The notes under the pieces were generated by a model. That model did not search any database and was not told where the DNA came from. It saw only the letters and a list, made by a program, of their open reading frames with translations. The position numbers and the translations under genes are program-made. From Micromonospora lutea (lineage in GTDB: Bacteria > Actinomycetota > Actinomycetes > Mycobacteriales > Micromonosporaceae), in NCBI RefSeq assembly GCF_016863535.1, contig NZ_BOPB01000009.1, forward strand, positions 434,001 to 498,000: DNA of 64,000 bases. The letters are read 5' to 3'. Shown here one piece after another: positions 35,831-42,965 of the stretch (its first letter is position 1; the number at the start of each line of letters is the position of its first letter).

Positions 35831-37318
35831 CTACCAGGCGGGGCCGATCGCCTCGGCGACGATCTGCGCGGACAGGGTCACCATCGGCAGGCCGCCGCCC
35901 GGATGGCTGGAGCCACCGACCAGCCACAGGCCCTGGACCGGTCCCCGGTTGGTCGGCCGGAGCAGGCCACCGGCCGTGCCGTAGATGGTGCCGCCCGGTG
36001 CGCCGGTGGCGGCGGCCAGGTCGGCCGGGGTGCGGACGTCGCGGAACACCAGCCGGTCGCGTACGTCCACGCCGCGTGCGGCCAGCACGTCGAGGATCCG
36101 GTCGGCGTACGCCTGTGCCAGGCCCGGCCGACGCCAGTCGACGGCCCCTGCGGCGGTGCCCTGTCGGGCGGCGTTGACCAGCACGAACCACGCCTCGTGC
36201 CCGGCCGGGCGGACAGCCGGGTCGTTCGCCACGGTGACGAAGACGGTCGGGTCGGCGGCCGGGCGGGCCCGAATCCCCCGTCCCGGATCACCGAAGACCG
36301 CGTCGAACTCGGCGTCGTAGTCGGCGGGGAAGAAGACGTTGTGATGGGCCAGCCCGGAGTCGCCGCGTACGCCGAGCAACAGCACGAAACCGGCCAGGCT
36401 GCGGTCGGTGAGCCCGGCCAGCCGGCGCGGGTCGGGCAGCAGGTCGCGGTAGACGCTGAGCGCGTCGACGTTGGCCACCACCACGTCGGCCGGGATCGGG
36501 GTGGGCGAGTCGGTGACGCGTACCCCGTGCACCCGGCCGCCCACCGCGTCGATCCGGCTGACCGTGGTGCCGGTACGCACCACCACCCCCAGGTCCAGGC
36601 AGCGCGACAGCAACGCGTCGGCGAGGGTGCCCAGCCCGCCACGTAGATACCAGCCACCGAAGGTCAGCTCGGCGTAGGGGACCGCGACCAGCGCGGCGGG
36701 CGCACGGCGCGGGTCGGCGCCGGTGTAGGTGGCGTACCGGTCCAGCAGCATCCGCAGCCGAGGATCGGAGATCAGGGCGCGACCCAGCCCACGCAGGCTC
36801 TGGCCGGGCCGGATCGCGGCCAGGTCACCCAGCCGCCAGGCCAACCGGGCCAGATCGCGCGGAGAGTCGACGCGGCGGCGCAGGATGTCGCGTTCGGAGG
36901 CCCGCCACACCCGTCCGGCACGCCGCCACAGCCGCTGCCAGTCGGCGGCGGCCCGGTCACCGAGGGCCGCGCCGATCCGGGCGGTGAACTCCGTCGGGTC
37001 GGCGCAGGAGTCGAGCACCGGGCCGCCATCGGGGAAGACGTGCCGCACGATCGGGTCCAGCGGCACCAGGTCGAGGTACTCGTCGAGCTTCGCCCCGGTC
37101 GCCTCGAACAGCTCGTGGAAGACCTCGGGCAGGGTGAACAGGCTGGGGCCGGTGTCGAAGTGGAACGAGCCCTCGGGGGTGTCCCGGCGGTGCCGTCCGA
37201 GTTTGCCGCCGACCTCCTCGGCGCGTTCCAGCACGGTCACCTGGTGCCCGGTGACGGCCAGCCGGGCTGCGGTGACCAGCCCACCCACCCCGGCGCCGAC
37301 GACCACGATCCGCGCCAT
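35831..37318 (-). CDS. Carotenoid desaturase (CrtI/CrtD family)
   Basis: 495 residues from ATG 37318, with AGGAGG seven bases upstream. It has the FAD dinucleotide motif VVVGAGVGGLVTAARLA, ERAEEVGGKLGR, FDTGPSLFTLPEVF and the C-terminal GLWLVGGSSHPGGGLPMVTLSAQ of phytoene-type desaturases. Being in an operon with cruF and a glycosyltransferase, and without crtB, suggests a late desaturase such as the 3',4'-desaturase CrtD rather than phytoene desaturase. This is inferred from context. Peripheral membrane location is expected. Confidence 0.88.
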   Translation of the reverse strand: MARIVVVGAGVGGLVTAARLAVTGHQVTVLERAEEVGGKLGRHRRDTPEGSFHFDTGPSLFTLPEVFHELFEATGAKLDEYLDLVPLDPIVRHVFPDGGPVLDSCADPTEFTARIGAALGDRAAADWQRLWRRAGRVWRASERDILRRRVDSPRDLARLAWRLGDLAAIRPGQSLRGLGRALISDPRLRMLLDRYATYTGADPRRAPAALVAVPYAELTFGGWYLRGGLGTLADALLSRCLDLGVVVRTGTTVSRIDAVGGRVHGVRVTDSPTPIPADVVVANVDALSVYRDLLPDPRRLAGLTDRSLAGFVLLLGVRGDSGLAHHNVFFPADYDAEFDAVFGDPGRGIRARPAADPTVFVTVANDPAVRPAGHEAWFVLVNAARQGTAAGAVDWRRPGLAQAYADRILDVLAARGVDVRDRLVFRDVRTPADLAAATGAPGGTIYGTAGGLLRPTNRGPVQGLWLVGGSSHPGGGLPMVTLSAQIVAEAIGPAW

Positions 37319-37329
37319 GTCGCGTCCTC

Positions 37330-38457
37330 CTAGCCGACCGGCCGGCCGCGCCAGGACAGGCGCCGCCGCTTGCGCAGATGGTACGACCGCAGGGTCAGCC
37401 AACCGAGGACCGCGACCGATACGGGGTGGCCCAGCGCGTCGGGCCATGCCCGGCCGCCGGTGGCCCGGGCGCTGACCACCCGCCCGGCCACCCCCATCAG
37501 GTACGCGCCCAGGGCGACCCCGGCCACCATCGGCGCACCGGCGACCAGCGCCGCGACGGCCACCAGCGGTGGTGCGGTGTAGAGCGCCAGGAGCAGGGCC
37601 AGCACCACGGCCGCGCCGGTCGGATGCCCAAACGAGGCCCACAACGACTTGGTGTAGCCGTCACGCAGCTGCGGCCAGTCCTCGTACATCCGGCAACTGG
37701 CCAGCCGGGAGCCGTCGGCGAGGGCGATCCGGCCACCGGCCCGCTTCACCGCCCGGGCCAGCTCGATGTCCTCCAGCACCCGGTCGGCGACCGCCGCGTG
37801 CCCACCGGCGCGCAGGTAGCCGGCCCGATCGACGACCAGGAACTGTCCGCCGGCAGCGGCCAGCGACGGCCGTGACGACCGCTCCATCGCCCGCAGCGGC
37901 AGGAAGGTCAGCCACAGCCACTGCAACAGCGGCTGCACCAGCCGGTCGGCCGCCGTCCGCACCACGATCCGTGGGTACGGCGACAGCAGCGTCGCCCCGG
38001 CGGCACGCAGTTCGGTGACCGCCGCCGCCACGGCGTACGGGTCGAGTACCACGTCGGCGTCGACGAAGACCAACGCGGTGGCCGACTCGTCGGCGCGGGT
38101 GGCCAACTGCCAGCAGGCGTGCGGCTTGCCCAACCAGCCCGGCGGCGGGGTCATCCCGGTGAGCAGGGTGACCCGGGGATCGTCGGCGACAGTCGCGCGC
38201 ACCACCTCGGCGGTGCCGTCGGTGGAGCCGTCGTCGAGTACCACCACGCGAAGTCCGGGAACTCCCCGCTGAGCGAGCAGGGCGCGCAGGCACGGGGCGA
38301 CCCGGTCGGCCTCGTCGCGCAGCGGCAGCAGCACCGCCACCGTCTCGGTGATCTCTTCCGGGCGGCCGGTCGGTCGGCGTAGCCAGCGGTTGGCGTTGAC
38401 CACGGTGTGCGCGGTCAGCACGGTGACGCCGAGCAGCAGGACCAGCGCGACGGTCAT
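37330..38457 (-). CDS. Family 2 glycosyltransferase of carotenoid glycosylation (CruG/CrtQ-like)
   Basis: 375 residues. GT-A motifs: VAVLLPLRDEADRVAPCL, VVVLDDGSTDGTAEVV, the metal site FVDADVVLDP and the ED...RAVKRAGG region. Membrane segments lie at the N-terminus and the C-terminus (LALLLALYTAPPLVAVAALVAGA). It is likely to glycosylate a carotenoid end group, like CruG, though this is inferred from the operon. It overlaps the cruF-like gene as ATGA and precedes the desaturase by 11 bases. Confidence 0.85.
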   Translation of the reverse strand: MTVALVLLLGVTVLTAHTVVNANRWLRRPTGRPEEITETVAVLLPLRDEADRVAPCLRALLAQRGVPGLRVVVLDDGSTDGTAEVVRATVADDPRVTLLTGMTPPPGWLGKPHACWQLATRADESATALVFVDADVVLDPYAVAAAVTELRAAGATLLSPYPRIVVRTAADRLVQPLLQWLWLTFLPLRAMERSSRPSLAAAGGQFLVVDRAGYLRAGGHAAVADRVLEDIELARAVKRAGGRIALADGSRLASCRMYEDWPQLRDGYTKSLWASFGHPTGAAVVLALLLALYTAPPLVAVAALVAGAPMVAGVALGAYLMGVAGRVVSARATGGRAWPDALGHPVSVAVLGWLTLRSYHLRKRRRLSWRGRPVG

Positions 38458-39293
38458 GCTGCCGCGTCGACCGGGGAACGCGGCGAACCGGTGTCACGCT
38501 CGCGGGTCCGCCGGGCCCGTAGCAGGGTGACGGCCAGTGGTACGGCGACCACCGCCATGCCGACCGCGCCCCATACCGCCGAGGCGGGCAGGTCGAGGAA
38601 GACCGCGTGGGCCAGCACGCTGGAGCCGTACGTCCACAGGTAGAGCGCGTACATCGGGTGGTCGCCGTCGCCGGTGGTGGTCACGGTGGACCCGGCGAGC
38701 GGGCGGAGCGCGGTCATCATCAGCACCGCGAACAGCAGCCAACCCAGGTAGTTGCTGACCGGGATGCCGGGCAGGCCGGGCAGGGCCGGAGTGGGATCGC
38801 GCCACACCCAGTGCCCCTCGGCCACCATCTGCGGATCGAGGAAGAGGTCCCAGGCGGCCAGCCCGACGGTGGCCAACGCGATCCGGCCCGGCCAGCGCCA
38901 CCGACCGGACGATCCGCCGGTGAGCCGGGTGGCCGCCAGCCAGGCCGGCCAGGCCATCCAGGTCCAGGCCAGCGGGATGATCAGTGGAACGCCGGCCAGT
39001 TTCGGGCCGAGCTGGCCGGAGTAGTCGTAGCTGCCGAACGGGAAGCCGGTGGCCACGCCGAGCGCCTCGATGGCGAATCCGCCGCCGGTGGCCACCGTGA
39101 CCAGCGCCGCCGCCGCTCGTGGCCCCCGGCTGAGCAGCGCGTGACCGACCGAGAGCAGGTAGCCGAGCACGACGGTGGCCACGGTCAGCCGGGCCCGGGT
39201 GACCCCGCCGGTCAGCGGGTAGCAGATCTGCGCCAGCACCAGCAGGGCCAGCAACGTCCAGGCGTAGCCGCGGGCCGGTGCCGGTGCGGTCAT
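38454..39293 (-). CDS. cruF: Carotenoid 1',2'-hydratase, CruF/DUF422 family
   Basis: 279 residues with about seven membrane helices. It has the CruF-family layout: FAIEALGVATGFPFGSYDYSGQLGPKLAGVPLIIPLAWTWMAWP, then AAWDLFLDPQMVAEGHWVW and IPVSNYLGWLLFA. The family adds water to the terminal double bond of the psi end of carotenoids, making a tertiary 1'-hydroxyl that can then be glycosylated. ATGA overlaps on both sides show tight coupling. Confidence 0.88.
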   Translation of the reverse strand: MTAPAPARGYAWTLLALLVLAQICYPLTGGVTRARLTVATVVLGYLLSVGHALLSRGPRAAAALVTVATGGGFAIEALGVATGFPFGSYDYSGQLGPKLAGVPLIIPLAWTWMAWPAWLAATRLTGGSSGRWRWPGRIALATVGLAAWDLFLDPQMVAEGHWVWRDPTPALPGLPGIPVSNYLGWLLFAVLMMTALRPLAGSTVTTTGDGDHPMYALYLWTYGSSVLAHAVFLDLPASAVWGAVGMAVVAVPLAVTLLRARRTRERDTGSPRSPVDAAA

Positions 39294-39877
39294 GACCGCA
39301 CCGGCGGTGCGGTCGACGCCGGTGGTGTCGATCCGGGCACGGGTAGCGGCAGTTCCCGGCCGAGCACCCCGAACGGGCGCTCATCGCCGGGGAAACGGAA
39401 GTCGCGCAGCACGTCGACGAAGCCGAACCGGCGGTACAGTCGCCAGGCGCGCGAGGTCTGCTCGTCGGCCTCCGGGGTGGACAGCAGGGCGGTGGCACCC
39501 TCGGCCATGGTGAGCAGGGCGCGCAGTTGCCCGGCACCCAACCCGTGCCCCTGGGCCGGTGGCCGCACGTGCAGCTCGACCACCTCGAAGCAGTCCGTGA
39601 GCCAACGCTGACGGGTGGCCTGGTCCAGTGCCCGCCAGACCTGGTCGTGCCACCACTGACCGGTGGCCCCGACGTAGCCGTACCCGAAACCGGCCAGGTG
39701 ACCGGAGCTGGTGAGGCTGGCCACCGCGCGGAAGCCGGGCCGGCGTACGTGGGTGGCGATGTAGCCTCGGCGGGCCTCCAGCAGGTCGGCACGGTAACCC
39801 ATCGCCTCGCCGTAGACGGCCACCACGTCGTCCAGCCGCCGGAGGAGATCGTCCGGTGTCCACCGCACCAACCTCAT
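39290..39877 (-). CDS. GNAT-family acetyltransferase in the carotenoid operon
   Basis: 195 residues. The GNAT core is EVVELHVRPPAQGHGLGAGQLRALL (acetyl-CoA loop GHGLGAG) and RAWRLYRRFGFVDVLRDFRFPGD. It overlaps both neighbours by ATGA. No role of a GNAT in carotenoid synthesis is established. It may acylate the sugar or be a passenger. Confidence 0.85.
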   Translation of the reverse strand: MRLVRWTPDDLLRRLDDVVAVYGEAMGYRADLLEARRGYIATHVRRPGFRAVASLTSSGHLAGFGYGYVGATGQWWHDQVWRALDQATRQRWLTDCFEVVELHVRPPAQGHGLGAGQLRALLTMAEGATALLSTPEADEQTSRAWRLYRRFGFVDVLRDFRFPGDERPFGVLGRELPLPVPGSTPPASTAPPVRS

Positions 39878-40617
39878 GCCCGCTCACCCTTCGCCGGGTC
39901 ACCGTCGTCGGTGACCCACCCCAGTACCGTCCGGTCGCCGACCACGTCCCGCACCTCGAACCGAGCGAAGAGCTCCTCCGCGTACCACCGTTGGGTCTCC
40001 GTCCGGATGATCGCGGACCGGTGCTGCGGGTGACGGTACGCGAACGCCACGAGATCCGCCGGGTCACGCCACACGCTCACCGTGCCCTGCCAGCCCAGCG
40101 GTGCCTCGCCGACGCCGAAGCGGGCCAGCAGCCCGGGTGCGGCGTGCAGGGCCGTGGCCACCGGCGGGACCGCTCGCCAGAAGGCGAGTGCCCGCGTCGG
40201 GCGTAGCCGGGCCCGGGTCAGCGCCAGCACCGGGCCGGTGACCCGGCCGCCGGTGGGCTCACCGAACGGCCGCCGTCTCGACCATTCACCCCGGCTGGTC
40301 AGCGGTCGAAGGTCGAGTCGGACACCCGCGCGGGCGAGACCGGACCAGGCCCGTGCCACCGGCGAGTCGGCGAACCGGGCGGCCGCGACGGGGGAGTCCC
40401 AGACCGTCAACGCCGCCCACCGGGTCAGGTCCGCGTCGCCGGGCCCGAAGCCGGTGCCGGTCCCGGTGCCGAGCAGCTTGCCGAACCGTACGCCGGGCAG
40501 AGCCCGTAGTCGGCGCGGGTCGACCGCCATCCGGGTCAGGGCCCGGCCCACGGCGGCCGGCGCGATCCGCCACACGTGCAGGGTGACCAACTCGGGGACA
40601 AGTTCCGGGTGACTCAC
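39874..40617 (-). CDS. CrtA-like monooxygenase (spheroidene monooxygenase family)
   Basis: 247 residues from the GTG at 40617, with GAGG upstream. The sequence has the family blocks RALPGVRFGKLLGTGTGTGFGPGDADLTRWA, FWRAVPPV and the C-terminal GTVSVWRDPADLVAFAYRHPQHRSAI...WYAEELFARFEV. CrtA enzymes introduce oxygen at C2 of acyclic carotenoid ends. In this operon it could make the 2'-hydroxyl of a glycosylated carotenoid. This is inferred from context. It is first of five overlapping genes. Confidence 0.78.
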   Translation of the reverse strand: MSHPELVPELVTLHVWRIAPAAVGRALTRMAVDPRRLRALPGVRFGKLLGTGTGTGFGPGDADLTRWAALTVWDSPVAAARFADSPVARAWSGLARAGVRLDLRPLTSRGEWSRRRPFGEPTGGRVTGPVLALTRARLRPTRALAFWRAVPPVATALHAAPGLLARFGVGEAPLGWQGTVSVWRDPADLVAFAYRHPQHRSAIIRTETQRWYAEELFARFEVRDVVGDRTVLGWVTDDGDPAKGERA

Positions 40618-40693
40618 GCCGCCACCTCGCTGCGCTCGCCGCCGACGCGAGGCACCACTGTGCTGTGCCTGATGGTTCGCTCGCTTCGCTCGT

Positions 40694-41182
40694 TCACGCC
40701 ACGTCGGTCGGGGTTCCGCCGGTGACCCGCAGCAGTTCGGCGTACGTGGTGGGGAAGACCGCCTGCGGTACGCCACCAGCAGCCCAGATCTCGTCGTACT
40801 TGTCCAGGGCGGTGTCGACCAGCGTGCGCAGCGGCTGCGGGTGACCCACCGGGGCGACCCCGCCGATCACCTGCCCGGTGTGTTCCTTGACGAACTGTGG
40901 GGTGGCCCGGCGCAGCCGGGTGACGGCGAGCCGGTTGGCCAGGCCGGTGGTGTCCACCCGGTGCGCGCCGGAGGTGAGCACCAGCAGCGGGGTTCCGTCG
41001 GCGTCGAAGACGAGCGAGTTGGCGATGGCGCCGACGTCGACGCCGAGCGCCTCGGCGGCGGCTGCGGCGGTGTGCACGGCGTCGGGTAGCAGGCGGACCG
41101 TGGCGGGCGCGTCGGAGCCGTTCCGGGCGTTCGCGGCGTCGAGAGCGTCCTGCACCGCCCGGACATTCGGGTGTGACTGCAT
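40694..41182 (-). CDS. YbaK/EbsC-type aminoacyl-tRNA deacylase
   Basis: 162 residues. The family hydrolyses mischarged aminoacyl-tRNAs (for example Cys-tRNA-Pro). Features: DAVHTAAAAAEALGVDVGAIANSLVF, LLVLTSGAHRVDTTGLA, the lysine region PQFVKEHTGQVIGGVAPVGHPQPL and TYAELLRVTGG. The ATG at 41182 fits family N-termini. AACAAT ends six bases upstream and could be a leaderless -10. It lies 76 bases upstream of the carotenoid operon on the same strand. Confidence 0.87.
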   Translation of the reverse strand: MQSHPNVRAVQDALDAANARNGSDAPATVRLLPDAVHTAAAAAEALGVDVGAIANSLVFDADGTPLLVLTSGAHRVDTTGLANRLAVTRLRRATPQFVKEHTGQVIGGVAPVGHPQPLRTLVDTALDKYDEIWAAGGVPQAVFPTTYAELLRVTGGTPTDVA

Positions 41183-41308
41183 GCCGCCATTGTTCCCGGT
41201 GCGCGGACCGTCCGCGCAGCCGGCCACGTCGTCCGCAAGGAGCCCGATGGTGCCGGCGCGTCACACGTTGCGTTTTCGTCGGCGGGAGGGTGTACTGTCA
41301 GCAGTAGT

Positions 41309-41324
41309 TAGAACGAGTGTTCGA
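41309..41324. promoter_or_regulatory. LexA (SOS) box 1
   Basis: TAGAACGAGTGTTCGA matches the actinobacterial consensus TCGAAC-N4-GTTCGA at 11 of 12 fixed bases. Confidence 0.75.
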
Positions 41325-41329
41325 TTGCC

Positions 41330-41345
41330 TCGAACGTTCGTTCCA
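41330..41345. promoter_or_regulatory. LexA (SOS) box 2
   Basis: TCGAACGTTCGTTCCA matches the consensus at 11 of 12 fixed bases. It starts 21 bases after box 1, two helical turns, so two LexA dimers could sit on one face. Confidence 0.75.
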
Positions 41346-41658
41346 ACCCCTCTCGGAGGCGGGTGTTTCGCGGCACCGGCTTCCGACAGGTGCGGTGCCG
41401 CGGACCGCACCTGGGCTCCGGGCAGTCGCGAGTCCGGGCCCGTCAGGCAGGACCGTCGTCCGCCGCCCAACGACCCCCGGGCGGCGGACGACGGACCCGC
41501 CGGTAACGCCGGCCGGGTGTGGTGTGGGGAAGCTCCACATCCGGCCGGCCACCCACCTGGTGCGTCTTCCTCCGCACCGACCGCCGCGGGCTTGCGCGTC
41601 GACGGATCCGACTCCGTCCGTTGCGCCTGCCCGCCCCGGCTCATCTGGAGGAGAGACC

Positions 41659-42108
41659 ATGCCGACCAGTCCGGCTCAGGCACCGGTGGTGCCCGCGCAT
41701 GTGCTGCCGCACCGCACTCCCGTCCAGTTGCTCGCGGTGGCCCGGCAGGGGCTCACCGAGGCCGCCCGGACCGGCCCCGACGGCCTCCGGTACGCCGCCG
41801 CCCATCTCGCGGCCCTGCGCGCCGCCGCCGCGGTGCTCGCCGCCCGCGCCCGTCCCGCGCCCGTCCGCCGCCACCGGATCACCAGCGTCTGGGTTCTGCT
41901 CGCCAGCGTCGCCCCCGAGCTCGACGAGTGGGCCGGCTACTTCGCCCTCGGTGCCGGTAAGCGGGCCGCCGCCGAGGCCGGCATACCCCGGGTGGTGACC
42001 GCCCGGGAGGCCGACGACCTGCTCCGCGCCGCCGAGGAGTTCGTGACGGTGGTGGAGGCGGCGCTCGGCCTGGCGCACCAGCCGGCGATCGAGGGTCTCG
42101 TCGCCTGA
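41659..42108 (+). CDS. SAV_6107-type HEPN protein
   Basis: 149 residues from ATG 41659 with GGAGGAG upstream. It is an all-helical protein: PVQLLAVARQGLTEAARTGPDGLRYAAAHLAALRAAAAVLA, then RRHRITSVWVLLASVAPELDEWAGYFALGAGKRAAAEAG. The shape and sequence match the HEPN_SAV_6107 family seen upstream of actinobacterial imuA'/imuB genes. HEPN proteins are often RNases or nucleic-acid binders; the classic RxxxxH is not clearly seen. It is the first gene behind the LexA boxes. Confidence 0.78.
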   Translation: MPTSPAQAPVVPAHVLPHRTPVQLLAVARQGLTEAARTGPDGLRYAAAHLAALRAAAAVLAARARPAPVRRHRITSVWVLLASVAPELDEWAGYFALGAGKRAAAEAGIPRVVTAREADDLLRAAEEFVTVVEAALGLAHQPAIEGLVA

Positions 42109-42239
42109 GCCGCGGCGTCCGGTCCGCCATGGCGGGACCCAGGGTGGGCCGGACGTCGCCCCGCCACGCGCACGTTCCTGTGATCCACGACAGCACCATC
42201 CACGGGCCGGATGTCCGTGGCGACGACGGGGGAGGTCCG

Positions 42240-42965
42240 ATGGCGGGCCGCATGGTGGTCGGTTCCGCCGCGCTGGCCGGGCTGGTCCGTCCGGCCAGCG
42301 CACCCGACCCGGCGGGTGGGCACCGGGTGCTGCCCGTGCGACCCGAGCTGACCGGGTTGCTGCCCAACCGGGGTCTGCGACGCGGCAGCACCATCGCGGT
42401 CGGTGGCGGGCAGCATCGACCCAGCGGCACCGCCTCGTTGTTGCTGGCGCTGCTCGCCGAGGCGTCCCGCACCGGATCATGGTGTGCCGTGGTCGGGATG
42501 CCGACCTTCGGAGCCGGGGCGGCGGCCGAGGCCGGCATCGCCCTGGACCGGCTCGCCCTGGTGCCGCAGCCCGGCCCGGAATGGCCCACCGTCGTCGCCG
42601 CGCTCATCGACGGGGTCGATGTGGTGGTCACGGCGGTCCCGTCGACCGTCTCCGCCTCCGTGGCTGACCGGTTGGCCGCCCGCGCCCGGCAACGGGGCAG
42701 CGTGCTGGTGCCGTACGGCCGGTGGGAGGGCGCGGACGTGACACTCCAGGTGGTGCGTGGCATCTGGCAGGGGCTCGGCGCGGGGCGGGGGCGGCTACGT
42801 CGCCGGGAGGTGACCATCTCGGCTCGCGGGCGAGGTGCCGCCGCCCGGCCCCGGGAGGTCAAGGTCTGGTTGCCCGGGGACGACCACACCCGGATCGTCC
42901 CCGGCCCGGCGGTGACCGCTCGGTCGGGTGCCACTCGCCTGCGGGTGGTGGCGGGTCGTGGGTGA
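42240..42965 (+). CDS. imuA': ImuA'-like RecA-fold protein of the SOS mutasome
   Basis: 241 residues from ATG 42240, with GGGGGAGG upstream; ATG 42129 would add 37 residues. It has a degenerate RecA-like core: GLRRGSTIAVGGGQHRPSGTASLLLALLAEAS, GSWCAVVGMPTFG, GVDVVVTAVPS. The P-loop is not canonical. ImuA' links ImuB and DnaE2 in damage-induced mutagenesis (Rv3395c in M. tuberculosis). It overlaps imuB by eight bases. Confidence 0.82.
   Translation: MAGRMVVGSAALAGLVRPASAPDPAGGHRVLPVRPELTGLLPNRGLRRGSTIAVGGGQHRPSGTASLLLALLAEASRTGSWCAVVGMPTFGAGAAAEAGIALDRLALVPQPGPEWPTVVAALIDGVDVVVTAVPSTVSASVADRLAARARQRGSVLVPYGRWEGADVTLQVVRGIWQGLGAGRGRLRRREVTISARGRGAAARPREVKVWLPGDDHTRIVPGPAVTARSGATRLRVVAGRG

Larger units (their letters stand above)
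41183..41658. other. SOS control region upstream of the mutasome operon
   Basis: 476 bases between the divergent YbaK and mutasome genes. Two LexA boxes are at 41309-41345. The remaining 300 bases to the first gene are GC-rich and without a supported gene; the open frames there lack ribosome sites. A long 5' leader is implied. Confidence 0.5.

Noticed and set aside
37342..41182. Complete carotenoid biosynthetic cluster
   Set aside because: No phytoene synthase or lycopene cyclase gene is present nearby, so only late modification can be claimed; the prenyl synthase at 32256 is not adjacent.
41317..41658. N-terminal extension of a gene through the SOS region
   Set aside because: An open frame runs in from upstream of the HEPN gene, but it crosses the LexA boxes, has no ribosome site and encodes low-complexity Pro/Arg/Thr sequence; the strong GGAGGAG site marks ATG 41659.
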